DNA of 32,383 bases from CAZAZQ01 sp964489705 (GTDB taxonomy: Bacteria; Zixibacteria; MSB-5A5; GN15; FEB-12): assembly GCA_964489705.1 (NCBI GenBank), contig CAZAZQ010000025.1:1-32383 (forward strand), read 5' to 3'. Both the position numbers and the translations under genes were made by a program. Within the stretch, counting starts at the first letter, position 1, and the number at the start of each line of letters is the position of its first letter. Below, in pieces: positions 1 through 7,974 of this stretch. A model generated the notes under the pieces. That model saw nothing but the letters and a program-made list of their open reading frames with translations, did not search any database and was not told the DNA's origin.

Positions 1-1810
1 TGACGTCGCCGCGAGCGTCGATAGAGTCGGCGCAGGCAATGTCAACGCCACCGTTCAGGAAGTCGATGAACTGAACTGGAGCCGGCTTGCCGGCACCGCC
101 GCCGACCAGGCATTCTTCTTGGACACCAAAGTAGGTCGGGAAGCCATAGGTCGCATCTTCAATGTGATACGGAGTAGCATCAAACGGATACTCGATCACA
201 TAACGGGACACGAACAAGCTGTCACCAGTCTTCGAGGAGATGGTGTTGTCGCCGCAGTCAGTCCAGTAGAACCGAATCGGAGCATACTGGCACTCGAACT
301 GACGGTTGTCGGTGACCAAGAAGTCAAGGACAAACAGCGTGAACGGCTTATCGGTCATAAAGCAGGTCGGATGGTTGGCGCCGTTGTTCAGCTCAGCCAT
401 ACCGATGACTCTGACCGTACCACCCCAGAAGAAGTGCGGGTAGTATGACGGGAAGAACCAGGTGCGATAGGTGAAGTATTCCCATCCGCAGTCGGTGTAG
501 ATGTCGCCTTCCATAACGGCTTGGAAGTTCAAAGCCGAACGATCATAGGCGATAAGGATGTCGAAACCACCCATTTCCTCAGAGCCCTTGTTAACAGTCA
601 CGTCAACATATTCATGTTGGCCCTGAATGGACATGTGGGTCTTCTCGATCTGAACTTCGTACGGCTCAGTAACCAGCACGTCGAAGAAGACATGGCAATC
701 TTCGGTGCTGTCCAAACCATCGGTGGCACCAATAGTAAAGTCATAGACGTTACCACCGTCACCAGGGTTATCAGTGTTGAAGGTGAGCAGACCGGTGTTC
801 GGATCGATGTTGTACGAACCAACCGGAGTCGGAGTCACACTAGCAACATAATACGTGACACCGTCACAATCGTCAACCGCAGTAACCTGCTGGCTAACCG
901 GGTTACCCATACCAACCGGAGTGGTCGTACCACAACCATCGGTGAAGGCAGGACCCTGGTTGTCGAAGGTCAAAGCAACATCGCACACCGTCGTCTGGTT
1001 GGAACCAGAGGGATCGGTCGCACCAATTTGCAGAGTGATCGGCGAAGCACTGACGTCACCCAACGTCGGCGCATAGCTCCATTCACCGGTGTTCGGATCA
1101 ATGGTACCCGGACCGGAAACGATTGAGTAAACGATACCATCGCCTTCCGGATCAGTCGCATCGAAATCATACTGAGCAACCGCACAGTGATCAAAGGTCA
1201 TGGCAGCTTGACAGTTGTCGAAAACCGGAGGTTCATTCGGGACAAAATAGACATGGAAGCAGTACGGACCAGCCCATCCCGGACCAAAGGCACCGAGAGC
1301 GCCATCTGTCGACCACAACCACGGGTTGCTCGGAGGATACCAGGCAGAGTCAATACAGAGGGTATCACCATCTTGGCTGGGAACGGTGGTGATGTACCAC
1401 ACGTCACCGACGTAACCATCGGCAAAACCGGGTTTGAACAGAGCAAAACCACCGAAACCGACGGTATCGCGGCCGGCACCGTCAACGCTGAACTCATTCT
1501 GGAAGATACCACCATCGTAGGTATCAGCCCAAGAAGGGTTAATCGTCAAGGTGTCATGGCCGAGAGCCGTAAAGTTGGCACCGGACGTCGTCCAGACCTG
1601 GAACCCGTTTGATGAACCGGTAATGTGAGAACCGTCACCAGGGGTGTAGTCAAATGAGAACGTGAAAGTCACTGTGGCGCCCACTTGAACAGTATCACCA
1701 CCGTAAAGACCGCTCGTCACCGTCATATTGACGTCAGTGGCTGCTTGGGCAAGCCCAAATGAAAAAACCATCAGCGCTGTGAAAGCAAGAAACAATGAAA
1801 TGCGTTTCAT
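1..1810 (-). CDS. Secreted Ig-like/cohesin-like protein, C-terminus cut by window edge
   Basis: The frame is open from an ATG at 1810 to the left edge (603 codons, no stop), so the C-terminus is missing. An AGGAG lies just upstream of the ATG. The product begins with a signal peptide (MKRISLFLAF... ending near LAQA, residues 1-23). An N-terminal beta-rich region follows, then two cadherin/Ig-like modules of the 'DPNTG' kind (about residues 190-283 and 283-383), each opening with a PPVF or GPAF segment. From about residue 383 there is a cohesin-like module (YEVQIEK..., GGFDILIAYD) running to the edge. The last readable residues (DSIDARGDV) look like the approach to a dockerin-type segment, but that part is outside the window. 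It is probably cell-surface or extracellular. Exact function is unknown. It is the same kind of protein as the dockerin gene upstream. Confidence 0.85.
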   Translation of the reverse strand, partial: MKRISLFLAFTALMVFSFGLAQAATDVNMTVTSGLYGGDTVQVGATVTFTFSFDYTPGDGSHITGSSNGFQVWTTSGANFTALGHDTLTINPSWADTYDGGIFQNEFSVDGAGRDTVGFGGFALFKPGFADGYVGDVWYITTVPSQDGDTLCIDSAWYPPSNPWLWSTDGALGAFGPGWAGPYCFHVYFVPNEPPVFDNCQAAMTFDHCAVAQYDFDATDPEGDGIVYSIVSGPGTIDPNTGEWSYAPTLGDVSASPITLQIGATDPSGSNQTTVCDVALTFDNQGPAFTDGCGTTTPVGMGNPVSQQVTAVDDCDGVTYYVASVTPTPVGSYNIDPNTGLLTFNTDNPGDGGNVYDFTIGATDGLDSTEDCHVFFDVLVTEPYEVQIEKTHMSIQGQHEYVDVTVNKGSEEMGGFDILIAYDRSALNFQAVMEGDIYTDCGWEYFTYRTWFFPSYYPHFFWGGTVRVIGMAELNNGANHPTCFMTDKPFTLFVLDFLVTDNRQFECQYAPIRFYWTDCGDNTISSKTGDSLFVSRYVIEYPFDATPYHIEDATYGFPTYFGVQEECLVGGGAGKPAPVQFIDFLNGGVDIACADSIDARGDV

Positions 1811-1819
1811 TTCTTACTC

Positions 1820-1987
1820 CTAAAATACTTCGTTAACAATTACAGTTAAACCGTTAAACATATTCTTTCTCATCCCCCCTCGGTTGTTCTCTTGATTCTC
1901 CTCGGATGAGAGCCACCAAATCCTCGGACAATCCCCAACATGAGCCAAAGAATACGCTAACTGTTCTTTCATTTGAGCGCGTGTCAT
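1820..1987 (-). CDS. Possible 55-aa small ORF in the leader of the Ig-like gene
   Basis: An ATG at 1987 opens a 55-codon frame (MTRAQMKEQLAYSLAHVGDC...). It closes with a TAG whose last base abuts the ribosome binding site of the next gene. A purine-rich AAGAGG lies 5 nt upstream of the ATG, and an AGGAGG lies further up. The protein has no signal peptide and no family I recognise. The close spacing to the next start would allow translational coupling. It may equally be a chance frame in a 333-nt leader. Confidence 0.25.
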   Translation of the reverse strand: MTRAQMKEQLAYSLAHVGDCPRIWWLSSEENQENNRGGMRKNMFNGLTVIVNEVF

Positions 1988-2040
1988 AAATACCTCTTTT
2001 AAGCGTCCTCCTTTCCATTTTAAGGGTTTACCGGTTTAGC

Positions 2041-2068
2041 GTGCTCCGCATGTCGCCATGCCGAGCAC
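2041..2068. repeat. Inverted repeat between the two secreted-protein genes
   Basis: GTGCTC-C-GCATG, loop TCGC, CATGC-C-GAGCAC: eleven pairs interrupted by one C-C mismatch. It lies between the dockerin gene stop (2144) and the downstream Ig-like gene. No T-run follows on either strand, so it is not a clear intrinsic terminator. It could be an mRNA-processing or leader hairpin. The rest of the 1811-2143 gap shows no clear promoter, so the two genes may be co-transcribed. Confidence 0.5.
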
Positions 2069-2143
2069 AGTTTCCTCTATGTACGTTCATTTTTTTCATT
2101 ACGTAGAAGCAAAACTTTCTCTAAAGGCTTCGTTGCGCACCCC

Positions 2144-3205
2144 TCAACAACCGCACGGTTCAGGCCCACCCTTGAACAGGAAATTTACCATGTATGTCAA
2201 ATCCGCAACGTTCACACCCGGTTGACAATCGACGTCTCCAGCTTCCATCGGCTGCGGTTCCGGCCCTCCTTTGAATAAGAAGTTCACCATGTAGGTCAAG
2301 TCCGCAACGTTCACCGCGCCGGAGCCGTCCACGTCCCCACAGACATAACCGGCTTCCACTTCCAGCGTACCGTCGATCAGGAAAACCACCGTCGTGTCGA
2401 TGTACGGCACTTCCACCGTATCGATCTCCAACGAATCGCATCCTTCCGGCGGAGGAACCGGCACCTTTTCCCAATTGGTACAAACGTCGCCCGCCCATGC
2501 CGTGCAGACCCAACAAGTCGTATCGGGCACCGTATCGTATGCAATTCCGATGGAAGAACCATCCGGACGGGAGAAACTAAAGTGGAAGTCGCGTACAATA
2601 TAGAGATTTACCAACCTGTCCGTTAAGGAGTCGGGGATGTTGTATACATCCGCCAGTAATTTCACCAGCAAGCCACCTTGCTGCGGCGCTATTCCACGAT
2701 TGAGCGTGTCACTTTGCGAAAACGCCAACCCGGCAACATTCAAATCGTAACCGGTCCCGGAGAGGGAACGGGCATCAACCATCGCCCAGCCGGAACACAA
2801 GGTGCCGGTGGTATCGAAGTTCCCGACTGTCACCTCATGCGTTTCGACATGGATGAAATCATAATCCTGCCAATTGGACAGAACGGAATCGATGCATGTA
2901 GAACCATCCCACTCCAGACATTTCCAATAAGTCGTATCCACCACCGTTTGGGTGTCTGTTTGAAACTCCATAATATCGGGACGGTCCAACTGGATATAGA
3001 GATTGAATCCCGCTACCGTGTCCTGCCAATTGCTCATATATACTGAAATGACAGTATTTTGCTCTCCCGGACTGGCGGTCGTATCACCGACACGAACCTG
3101 CAAAACCGGTTGCGCTTGCGAAAGCTGGGGAAGCATGAGCACTACCACGCTCATTATCGCTGTCAGTATGAGTGCCCCCCTCAGAGGCTTAGTGTTGAAG
3201 GACAT
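2144..3205 (-). CDS. Secreted cohesin-like protein with C-terminal dockerin type I repeats
   Basis: 353 aa, ATG at 3205 preceded by GGAGG at 5-nt spacing. A signal peptide (to about residue 31, ending LSQAQP) is followed by a beta-rich cohesin-like region (RVGDTTASPGEQNTVISVYM, typical of the family's first strands). The C-terminus (about 288-353) carries two dockerin/EF-hand-like repeats, each with NVADLTYMVNFLFKGGPEP. The first has a good calcium loop (DVDGSGAVNVAD). The second is degenerate (DVDCQPGVNVAD). The body contains two copies of a W-x-C-x2-W-x-G-x2-C motif (WKCLEWDGSTC and WVCTAWAGDVC). Known dockerin proteins bind cohesins or act as surface modules. The specific partner here is unknown. 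In FCB candidate phyla such paired repeats commonly end secreted proteins with no cellulosome. Confidence 0.88.
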   Translation of the reverse strand: MSFNTKPLRGALILTAIMSVVVLMLPQLSQAQPVLQVRVGDTTASPGEQNTVISVYMSNWQDTVAGFNLYIQLDRPDIMEFQTDTQTVVDTTYWKCLEWDGSTCIDSVLSNWQDYDFIHVETHEVTVGNFDTTGTLCSGWAMVDARSLSGTGYDLNVAGLAFSQSDTLNRGIAPQQGGLLVKLLADVYNIPDSLTDRLVNLYIVRDFHFSFSRPDGSSIGIAYDTVPDTTCWVCTAWAGDVCTNWEKVPVPPPEGCDSLEIDTVEVPYIDTTVVFLIDGTLEVEAGYVCGDVDGSGAVNVADLTYMVNFLFKGGPEPQPMEAGDVDCQPGVNVADLTYMVNFLFKGGPEPCGC

Positions 3206-3309
3206 TCCTTCCTCCTTGATCTTGGGTCGTTCTTAGTTTCTGTTATCCCTTAGCCAAGACTCAATAAGAAGTTCCCTCATTCCTGTTTGTATTCTTCTTA
3301 TGTTAGTTT

Positions 3310-3454
3310 CCCGTAGCTTCGACTGACGCAAACTCCACCATTCAATTCATTTCGTCCTTTTGTCAGCCTTTTCTCCAATTTCTACGGGACCGGCTTTTTC
3401 TCTTGAGCTTCCTCAGTTTTCGACTCAAGACAGTAGTACCGGACAGTTTGTACT
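3310..3454 (-). promoter_or_regulatory. Structured 5' leader of the dockerin gene (candidate RNA element)
   Basis: Within the ~350-nt leader, four helices can be drawn in the minus-strand RNA. D: AGTAC/GTACT (3450-3454 with 3435-3439). C: TCTTGAG/CTCAAGA (3424-3430 with 3401-3407). A: CCCGTAG/CTACGGG (3382-3388 with 3310-3316). B: GGCTGAC/GTCAGTC (3362-3368 with 3321-3327, one G-U), nested inside A. I cannot match it to a known riboswitch class. The remaining leader down to 3206 shows only the ribosome binding site. Confidence 0.45.
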
Positions 3455-3560
3455 CAGAAAGTTATAGCTTACTCGGCCACGAGCCACCCTTTGGGATATA
3501 CCCGTAACCGGTTATTTACCTAAGCCTTGTTGTGATATTCTCACCTATCATCCGAGCACA

Positions 3561-3589
3561 AATATAAGGCTAAAGTCACATCTTGTCAA
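3561..3589 (-). promoter_or_regulatory. Sigma-70 promoter of the dockerin gene
   Basis: On the minus strand TTGACA (3589-3584), a 17-nt spacer and TATATT (3566-3561). This is a perfect -35 and a near-consensus -10. It points towards the dockerin gene and predicts a start of transcription near 3553, hence a leader of about 350 nt. Confidence 0.75.
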
Positions 3590-4188
3590 CAGAAAAAATC
3601 AAATTTAACTGTATTTTATTTTACCAGGGTATCTTCCACATTACTTTGTCCGTAAAACCTACAAAATACAAAAATTTCATCCCACCTCCCTTCAACAGAA
3701 AAACTCACGATACATTACCAGATTTTCCACCTTCTCATAATAAATTCGGCGTATTTCCTCTCCCGTAAAGTCTTCAAGCCACATTATTATTCTCCGGCAA
3801 CATAATAGACCAAATCACTCCTCAAAAAAGATATAGTAGCACTTATCTTCGTAGAACCGACTTTTCGGAAAAGACCGGTAAAATAAACCGACTTCCATCA
3901 TAACTAATTAAAATTCAACAGATTAAGACAAAACCCGGCTTGTCCTATTTGTCATCCCTCGGAATTTCAAAGTACCTTTCTCAGTCTGTTTTCGCAGGAA
4001 AACCCTTGTGAATCATTGTGCCATCGCTTATCTTTGTGGCTAAAAATGGGCTAAAAAGCCCAGAGGAGTCAGATGGTGGGTATCGTGTTGAATAACCCAC
4101 AATTAGGGAACCAGACCGCGTATTTTTATGTTTGGGAAAGTAAATACCTCTGCCTTCTCCGGAAAGCGTTGCCGGGAGGAAATCTCCT
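3590..4188. other. AT-rich divergent intergenic region
   Basis: About 600 nt between the dockerin promoter and the sigma factor start. It is AT-rich with no convincing gene on either strand. It holds a small hairpin TGGGCT-AAAA-AGCCCA (4047-4062) in the sigma-factor leader, and a candidate promoter annotated separately. The short frames here lack ribosome binding sites and recognisable protein composition. Confidence 0.6.
4006..4034 (+). promoter_or_regulatory. Candidate promoter of the sigma/anti-sigma operon
   Basis: TTGTGA, 17-nt spacer, TATCTT, at four of six consensus matches in each box. The transcript would have a leader of about 150 nt containing the hairpin at 4047-4062. No clear ECF-type autoregulatory promoter was found. 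Confidence 0.3.
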
Positions 4189-4776
4189 ATGACTGACGGA
4201 AAGGCGGATAGTTTGCAAAAACGCAAGAGCTTCGAGAAAGAAGCCTTGCCCCATATGGAGGCACTCTACCGCACCGCCCTTCGGATGACCAAAAACGAAA
4301 ATGATGCCGAAGATTTGGTGCAAGAAACGTTTGTTAAAGCATATCGATTCTGGGACAAATTTGAGCTTGGGTCAAACTGCCGGGCGTGGTTGTTCAAGAT
4401 AATGACGAACATCTTCATTAATGAATACCGCTCGAAATCGCGGTCGCCGATGTCCGTCAATGTCGACGATTTGGATGACAACTTCTTGTACGGTCAACTT
4501 GCTGCCGACGAATCAACCAAAAGCCCCGAGCAGGAACTCTTTTCAAAGGTTTTCGACGACGATGTCAAAAAAGCGATAGAAAATTTGCCCGACGATTTTC
4601 GGTTGGTGGTGATTTTATCCTTCCTGGAAGGATTCTCGTATCAGGAAATCGCTGATATTATGGACCTCCAGTTGGGAACGGTAAAATCCCGCCTCCACCG
4701 AGGAAGGAAACTGCTGCAAAAAGGCTTATTAGAGTACGCAATCAAGAACGGCTACGTCAAAGGCGGCACAAAATGA
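4189..4776 (+). CDS. ECF-family RNA polymerase sigma factor
   Basis: 195 aa. ATG with GGGAGG nine nucleotides upstream. Region 2 (about residues 20-90) carries the expected DAEDLVQETFVKAYRFWDKF helix and the NIFINEYR segment. Region 4 (about 130-185) carries FSYQEIADIMDLQLGTVKSR, the helix-turn-helix that reads the -35 box. There is no region 3 or region 1.1, as usual for extracytoplasmic-function sigma factors. It directs core polymerase to a stress or envelope regulon. Its stop overlaps the next start (ATGA), and the next gene is a zinc-type anti-sigma factor, so the pair is a classic signal-transduction module. The region-4 helix resembles the SigR/SigW-like group. The exact ECF class is not assigned. 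Confidence 0.95.
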   Translation: MTDGKADSLQKRKSFEKEALPHMEALYRTALRMTKNENDAEDLVQETFVKAYRFWDKFELGSNCRAWLFKIMTNIFINEYRSKSRSPMSVNVDDLDDNFLYGQLAADESTKSPEQELFSKVFDDDVKKAIENLPDDFRLVVILSFLEGFSYQEIADIMDLQLGTVKSRLHRGRKLLQKGLLEYAIKNGYVKGGTK

Positions 4777-5600
4777 ACTGTCAAGAAGCCCTGAGTTTAC
4801 TGTACGAGATAATTGACAAGGAAGCTTCCGAAATCGACGCGAAAGAAATCCAGAAACATCTGGATCAATGCAAGCATTGTTTTGAAATCTATCGGGTGGA
4901 AAGTGCTATTCAAAATTTTATCAATGAAAAGTTGAAAAACGGCAATCCGGAAATCCACCTTGAAGACCTCAAGAAAAAAGTATCATCCAAGCTGGACGAA
5001 ATCGACCAGGAGGAAGCCCTCGCAACCCGACCGACTTTCCTGCAGCGTTTCGCTCCGCTGGTCGCCGCCGTCGCGACCCTCGTTCTGTTGCTCGGAGGCG
5101 CTCTCCTTACCAAAGACAAGTACCGGCACGACACGGAATTCCTTCCCCTGGAACAAGCGCACCTCGCCGCCCTTACCGCTCCCGCCACCCGCCATGACGA
5201 CAGCACCCGCATCGCTCAAACCATCCGGAAAGTGCACGACGAGTTGGGGTACGACATCCTCCCGTACGTGAACGATTACTCACTGGCATGCTGTTGGGAT
5301 GAAAAGATAATGGGGACCCAAATGGTTCACCTGGTGTACACCCACGACAAGGCGGTCATCTCTGTCTTCCTTGCCTCCGCCGAGCATTTTTCCATCCCCG
5401 AAGATGCTAAAAAGAACAAAGTCACAGCCGGGGCAGTGACTCTCTACGAGCACCACTGCCCCATGTGCCGCTTGCTCTTCCGGCAAGTCGGTCCGGCGAT
5501 AATCGTTACGGCAAGCACCGACGACTCGATTGATTTGCTCCATTTCACACCGGGACGCGCCGTCGGGGAAACCTTAGGAGTGCTGACACCGAACCGGTGA
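4773..5600 (+). CDS. Zinc-finger transmembrane anti-sigma factor
   Basis: 275 aa, start overlapping the sigma gene stop by four bases. The cytoplasmic N-terminus has the zinc-binding anti-sigma motif H29-x3-C33-x2-C36 (HLDQCKHC) plus Cys3, which in the family holds the sigma factor. One membrane helix lies at about residues 93-111 (FAPLVAAVATLVLLLGGALL). The C-terminal ~160 residues would lie outside the membrane. They contain a CC pair (LACCWDE) and an HHCPMC segment (C229, C232), so they may bind metal or respond to redox state. The neighbour relationship makes the sigma factor its target. What signal it senses is not visible. No terminator is obvious after its stop. Confidence 0.88.
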   Translation: MNCQEALSLLYEIIDKEASEIDAKEIQKHLDQCKHCFEIYRVESAIQNFINEKLKNGNPEIHLEDLKKKVSSKLDEIDQEEALATRPTFLQRFAPLVAAVATLVLLLGGALLTKDKYRHDTEFLPLEQAHLAALTAPATRHDDSTRIAQTIRKVHDELGYDILPYVNDYSLACCWDEKIMGTQMVHLVYTHDKAVISVFLASAEHFSIPEDAKKNKVTAGAVTLYEHHCPMCRLLFRQVGPAIIVTASTDDSIDLLHFTPGRAVGETLGVLTPNR

Positions 5601-5642
5601 AATTTCGGGAGAAGAACGGAAGTGTAACCCTGTCGTCATTGT

Positions 5643-5671
5643 TTGACATTCTTTCGATAAATCGTTATACC
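5643..5671 (+). promoter_or_regulatory. Promoter of the acyl-CoA dehydrogenase gene
   Basis: TTGACA, 17-nt spacer, TATACC, ending 39 nt before the ATG at 5711. The perfect -35 and correct spacing separate this gene from the sigma operon. Confidence 0.6.
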
Positions 5672-5710
5672 TTTCCCCAAAAACACCAAGACAAAAATTG
5701 AAGGGTTCCT

Positions 5711-6916
5711 ATGATAGATTTCTCGTTTACCGAAAACCAGCTTGCCGTGCGCGACATGGCAAAAGAAGTGGCAGCCAAAGTGGTGGCACCCAACATCACC
5801 GAATTTGACCGAGCTCAAAAAGTCAACCCCGACGTCATCCCGGCAATGGCGAAGGCGAACTTGTTGGGATTTTGCATTCCCGAAAAATATGGCGGGTTGG
5901 GAATGGATTATATTTCGCTGGGGCTGGCGTGCGAAGAGCTGGAATACGCCGACACCTCCGCCCGCGTCATTCTCTCGGTGCACATCGGTCTCTTCTCTCT
6001 GCCGGTGCTCACCTGGGCGAACGAAGCTCAAAAAGAAAAATACCTCGTCCCCGCCGCCAAAGGAGAAAAACTGGCGACTTTCGGTTTGACCGAACCGGCT
6101 GCCGGTTCTGACGCTGTCGGTATTCAATCCACCGCCGTAAAAAAGGGAGACGTGTACGTGCTCAACGGTGAAAAGATGTGGATTTCGCTGGCGGATATGG
6201 CGGATTATTTCCTCGTCTTCGCCTGGACTGATCTCGAGAAAAAACGCAAACGAGACCACAGCGGCATCTCCGCATTTATTGTGGAGAAGAGCTTCCCCGG
6301 CGTGACGACCGGCACCATCCACGGCAAGTTGGGGGTTCGCGCCGGCAATACCGGTTTTATCTCGTTCCAGGATGTCGAAGTGCCCGCTGAAAACCTTGTC
6401 TACGAAGAAGGGCAAGGCTTCAAAATTGCGATGTTCTGCCTCGACCAAGGGAGATACACCGTCGCTGCCGGTTCCTGCGGGCTCATTCGGGCGTGTCGGG
6501 ATGCCTGCGTTACCTATTCACAGGAGCGAACCACTTTTGAAAAACCGATTGCCGAGCATCAGTTGGTCAAGCAGATGATAGCCAACATGGAAGCGGCTTA
6601 CGAATACTGCACCGGTTTATGGCTGAAAGCGGGGTGGCTGAAAAATCAAGGAAAGCGTTCGACGAAAGCAACCTCGCTGGCGAAATGGATAGCGTGCCGG
6701 GAGGCGGAAGCGGCGGCGGCAAACGCCGTGCAGGTTTTCGGAGCCTACGGCTTTTCCGACGAATACCCGGTCGAGCGCTTCTACCGCAACGCCAAAGGCG
6801 CCTCGATTTACGAGGGGACGCGCGAAATCCATACCCTGATGCAGGCGGACTACGCACTGGGAATACGCCGAGACAAACCGCTGGAGCGCGACCTGCCGCC
6901 GGTCGCTCAGGAGTAA
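5711..6916 (+). CDS. Acyl-CoA dehydrogenase (FAD flavoprotein)
   Basis: 401 aa, the usual length for the family. It catalyses alpha,beta-oxidation of an acyl-CoA, passing electrons to an electron-transfer flavoprotein. The N-terminal helical domain begins DFSFTENQLAVRDMAKEVAAK. The middle beta domain has the FAD/substrate signature FGLTEPAAGSDA and NGEKMWISLADMADYF. The C-terminal domain has the QVFGAYGFSDEYPVERFYRN segment and the catalytic glutamate in IYEGTREIH (E368). Substrate chain length cannot be read; the sequence is closest in feel to short-chain or glutaryl-CoA-type members. It stands alone with its own promoter. The GAAGG before ATG supports this start. Confidence 0.95.
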   Translation: MIDFSFTENQLAVRDMAKEVAAKVVAPNITEFDRAQKVNPDVIPAMAKANLLGFCIPEKYGGLGMDYISLGLACEELEYADTSARVILSVHIGLFSLPVLTWANEAQKEKYLVPAAKGEKLATFGLTEPAAGSDAVGIQSTAVKKGDVYVLNGEKMWISLADMADYFLVFAWTDLEKKRKRDHSGISAFIVEKSFPGVTTGTIHGKLGVRAGNTGFISFQDVEVPAENLVYEEGQGFKIAMFCLDQGRYTVAAGSCGLIRACRDACVTYSQERTTFEKPIAEHQLVKQMIANMEAAYEYCTGLWLKAGWLKNQGKRSTKATSLAKWIACREAEAAAANAVQVFGAYGFSDEYPVERFYRNAKGASIYEGTREIHTLMQADYALGIRRDKPLERDLPPVAQE

Positions 6917-6918
6917 AC

Positions 6919-6953
6919 AAAAAAATAACGCCGCTACCTTAGGGCAGCGGCGT
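6919..6953 (-). terminator. Rho-independent terminator of the small secreted-protein gene
   Basis: Stem ACGCCGCT/AGCGGCGT (6928-6935 with 6946-6953). On the minus strand it is followed after three bases by seven T residues (A-run at 6919-6925 on plus). It lies just beyond the stop of the 6995-7588 gene. The hairpin also sits just after the convergent dehydrogenase stop and may serve both. Confidence 0.8.
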
Positions 6954-6994
6954 CTCTCGAAAGGGCACCTCACAGGAGGGAGTCAATGAGGATG

Positions 6995-7588
6995 TTACTC
7001 TCTGCGCCCCTCTACCCGGTCTTCGTGGAGTTCACGGGCATCCTCTGCCAGTTCCACCTGATGCATGCCAAGTTCTCTTCGAAGCAGCTCCAAGTAGTTA
7101 CCCAAGAGCCGATATTTGTTGCTGAACGAATCACTGCGATTGAGCGCCGCGGCGATGCGTTGTTTCGCCTGGTACAGCTCACGAGCATTTTGTGCATCTC
7201 GGACGTCATCCCGCAAATCGCGCCGATCGTCCCGCCGTGAGCGTAACGTCTTGTGAGGGCGGTTGTACTCTTTGGTCGAACGAACTACTTCGGCTTGGGA
7301 GCGTTCGACCATACGCCGGGTGGACTCCAAATCTTGTTGGATGAGATTGAAGAGAGCCGTTTCATACCGGTTCACATCTTTTTGTTCGCCGTCGAGGTTG
7401 GCATCAACCCATTTTTCCACCGTTCCGGAAAGCTGGATATAGGTAGCGCTGGTCGCTCCGAGTTCCCGCCTATCTTGCCGCTTTTCCCGCCTGTCCTGCC
7501 ACTTTTCGACGGCTTTGGTACCTGCCGTCACCCCACCTGCCAAGAGCCCGGAAATTAACAGGCAAACAAACGCTATTCTCTTTTTCAT
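6995..7588 (-). CDS. Small secreted, highly charged helical protein
   Basis: 197 aa from the ATG at 7588, chosen because MKKRIAFVCLLISGLLAGG makes a good signal peptide and GAGGG lies seven bases upstream. An in-frame ATG 21 bases earlier would put charged residues ahead of it. After the signal peptide the mature protein is almost all charged helix with runs such as KWQDRREKRQDRRE and RRDDRRDLRDDVRD, so it is probably a coiled coil in the periplasm or on the surface. No enzyme motif and no family I recognise. It is transcribed alone and ends at a strong terminator. Confidence 0.75.
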   Translation of the reverse strand: MKKRIAFVCLLISGLLAGGVTAGTKAVEKWQDRREKRQDRRELGATSATYIQLSGTVEKWVDANLDGEQKDVNRYETALFNLIQQDLESTRRMVERSQAEVVRSTKEYNRPHKTLRSRRDDRRDLRDDVRDAQNARELYQAKQRIAAALNRSDSFSNKYRLLGNYLELLRRELGMHQVELAEDARELHEDRVEGRRE

Positions 7589-7789
7589 ACCTTGTCCCTC
7601 TCTTACCATTTCGTTTCATTTTCGTACCTTTCAAAAGTCATGCCAAAAGCCAAGAGGGTGCCTATCAACAGGTTGGCGTATGTTGCAGAGAAGAAAAAAC
7701 AGGGGTGCCGGGAAAAAGAGTGGGGAATTCCCTATAGGTCAGGGGTGCTTAAGAGTGTAGATGTATGGCGCTTCCAAGCCTATAAGGAA
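7589..7789. other. Intergenic region upstream of the small secreted-protein gene
   Basis: No convincing gene. An A-G-G-G-(G)-T-G-C motif recurs on the plus strand near 7654, 7701 and 7741 (about 40-46 nt apart). A plus-strand frame of 84 codons crosses the region and runs into the repeat, but it has no ribosome binding site or recognisable protein. No clear sigma-70 promoter for the minus-strand gene was found. Confidence 0.5.
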
Positions 7790-7910
7790 ATTCCGGAACT
7801 GACCTACTTTTTCTCACATAGTAGTGACCGTCTTAAATTTTGGTAGGGCACGGTCTGGAACAGACCTGCCGCTTTCTAACTTTCGGCAGGTCTCTTTGAG
7901 ACCTTCTCTA
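7790..7910. repeat. Nested-palindrome dispersed repeat, copy 1
   Basis: About 121 nt, roughly 90% identical by eye to 10189-10310 in the same orientation. It contains three overlapping perfect stems: GGTCTG-GAA-CAGACC (7852-7866), GACCTGCC/GGCAGGTC (7863-7870 with 7885-7892) and AGGTCTC-TTT-GAGACCT (7888-7904). The stems share bases, so they are alternative folds. The repeat is intergenic and resembles a REP/MITE-like element. No transposase is nearby. Confidence 0.85.
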
Positions 7911-7954
7911 CGCATCTTTAGGTGCCCTATCGCTCGTTATATTCATTCTGCGCG

Positions 7955-7974
7955 GTCGGGAATCCCTTCCCGAC
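7955..7974. repeat. Perfect hairpin GTCGGGAA-TCCC-TTCCCGAC
   Basis: Eight-base perfect stem with a four-base loop, about 95 nt beyond the stop of the FISUMP gene in its direction of transcription. No T-run follows. It may be a short palindromic repeat or a protective 3' hairpin. The remaining bases between here and 8068 show nothing further. Confidence 0.6.

Noticed and set aside
521..1126. 201-codon plus-strand frame
   Set aside because: It lies wholly antisense to the Ig/cohesin-like secreted protein, whose own frame is open across the whole region with a signal peptide and ribosome binding site.
5636..6448. 270-codon minus-strand frame
   Set aside because: Antisense to the acyl-CoA dehydrogenase, which has full family motifs.
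7649..7662. Sigma-54-like -24/-12 element (minus strand GGCAC-N5-TGGC) upstream of the small secreted-protein gene
   Set aside because: GG and GC have the right spacing, but flanking consensus bases are missing, and no enhancer-binding regulator is nearby. A single partial match is not enough.
7592..7846. 84-codon plus-strand frame crossing the repeat
   Set aside because: It starts inside the leader of a minus-strand gene, lacks a ribosome binding site and runs into the palindromic repeat.
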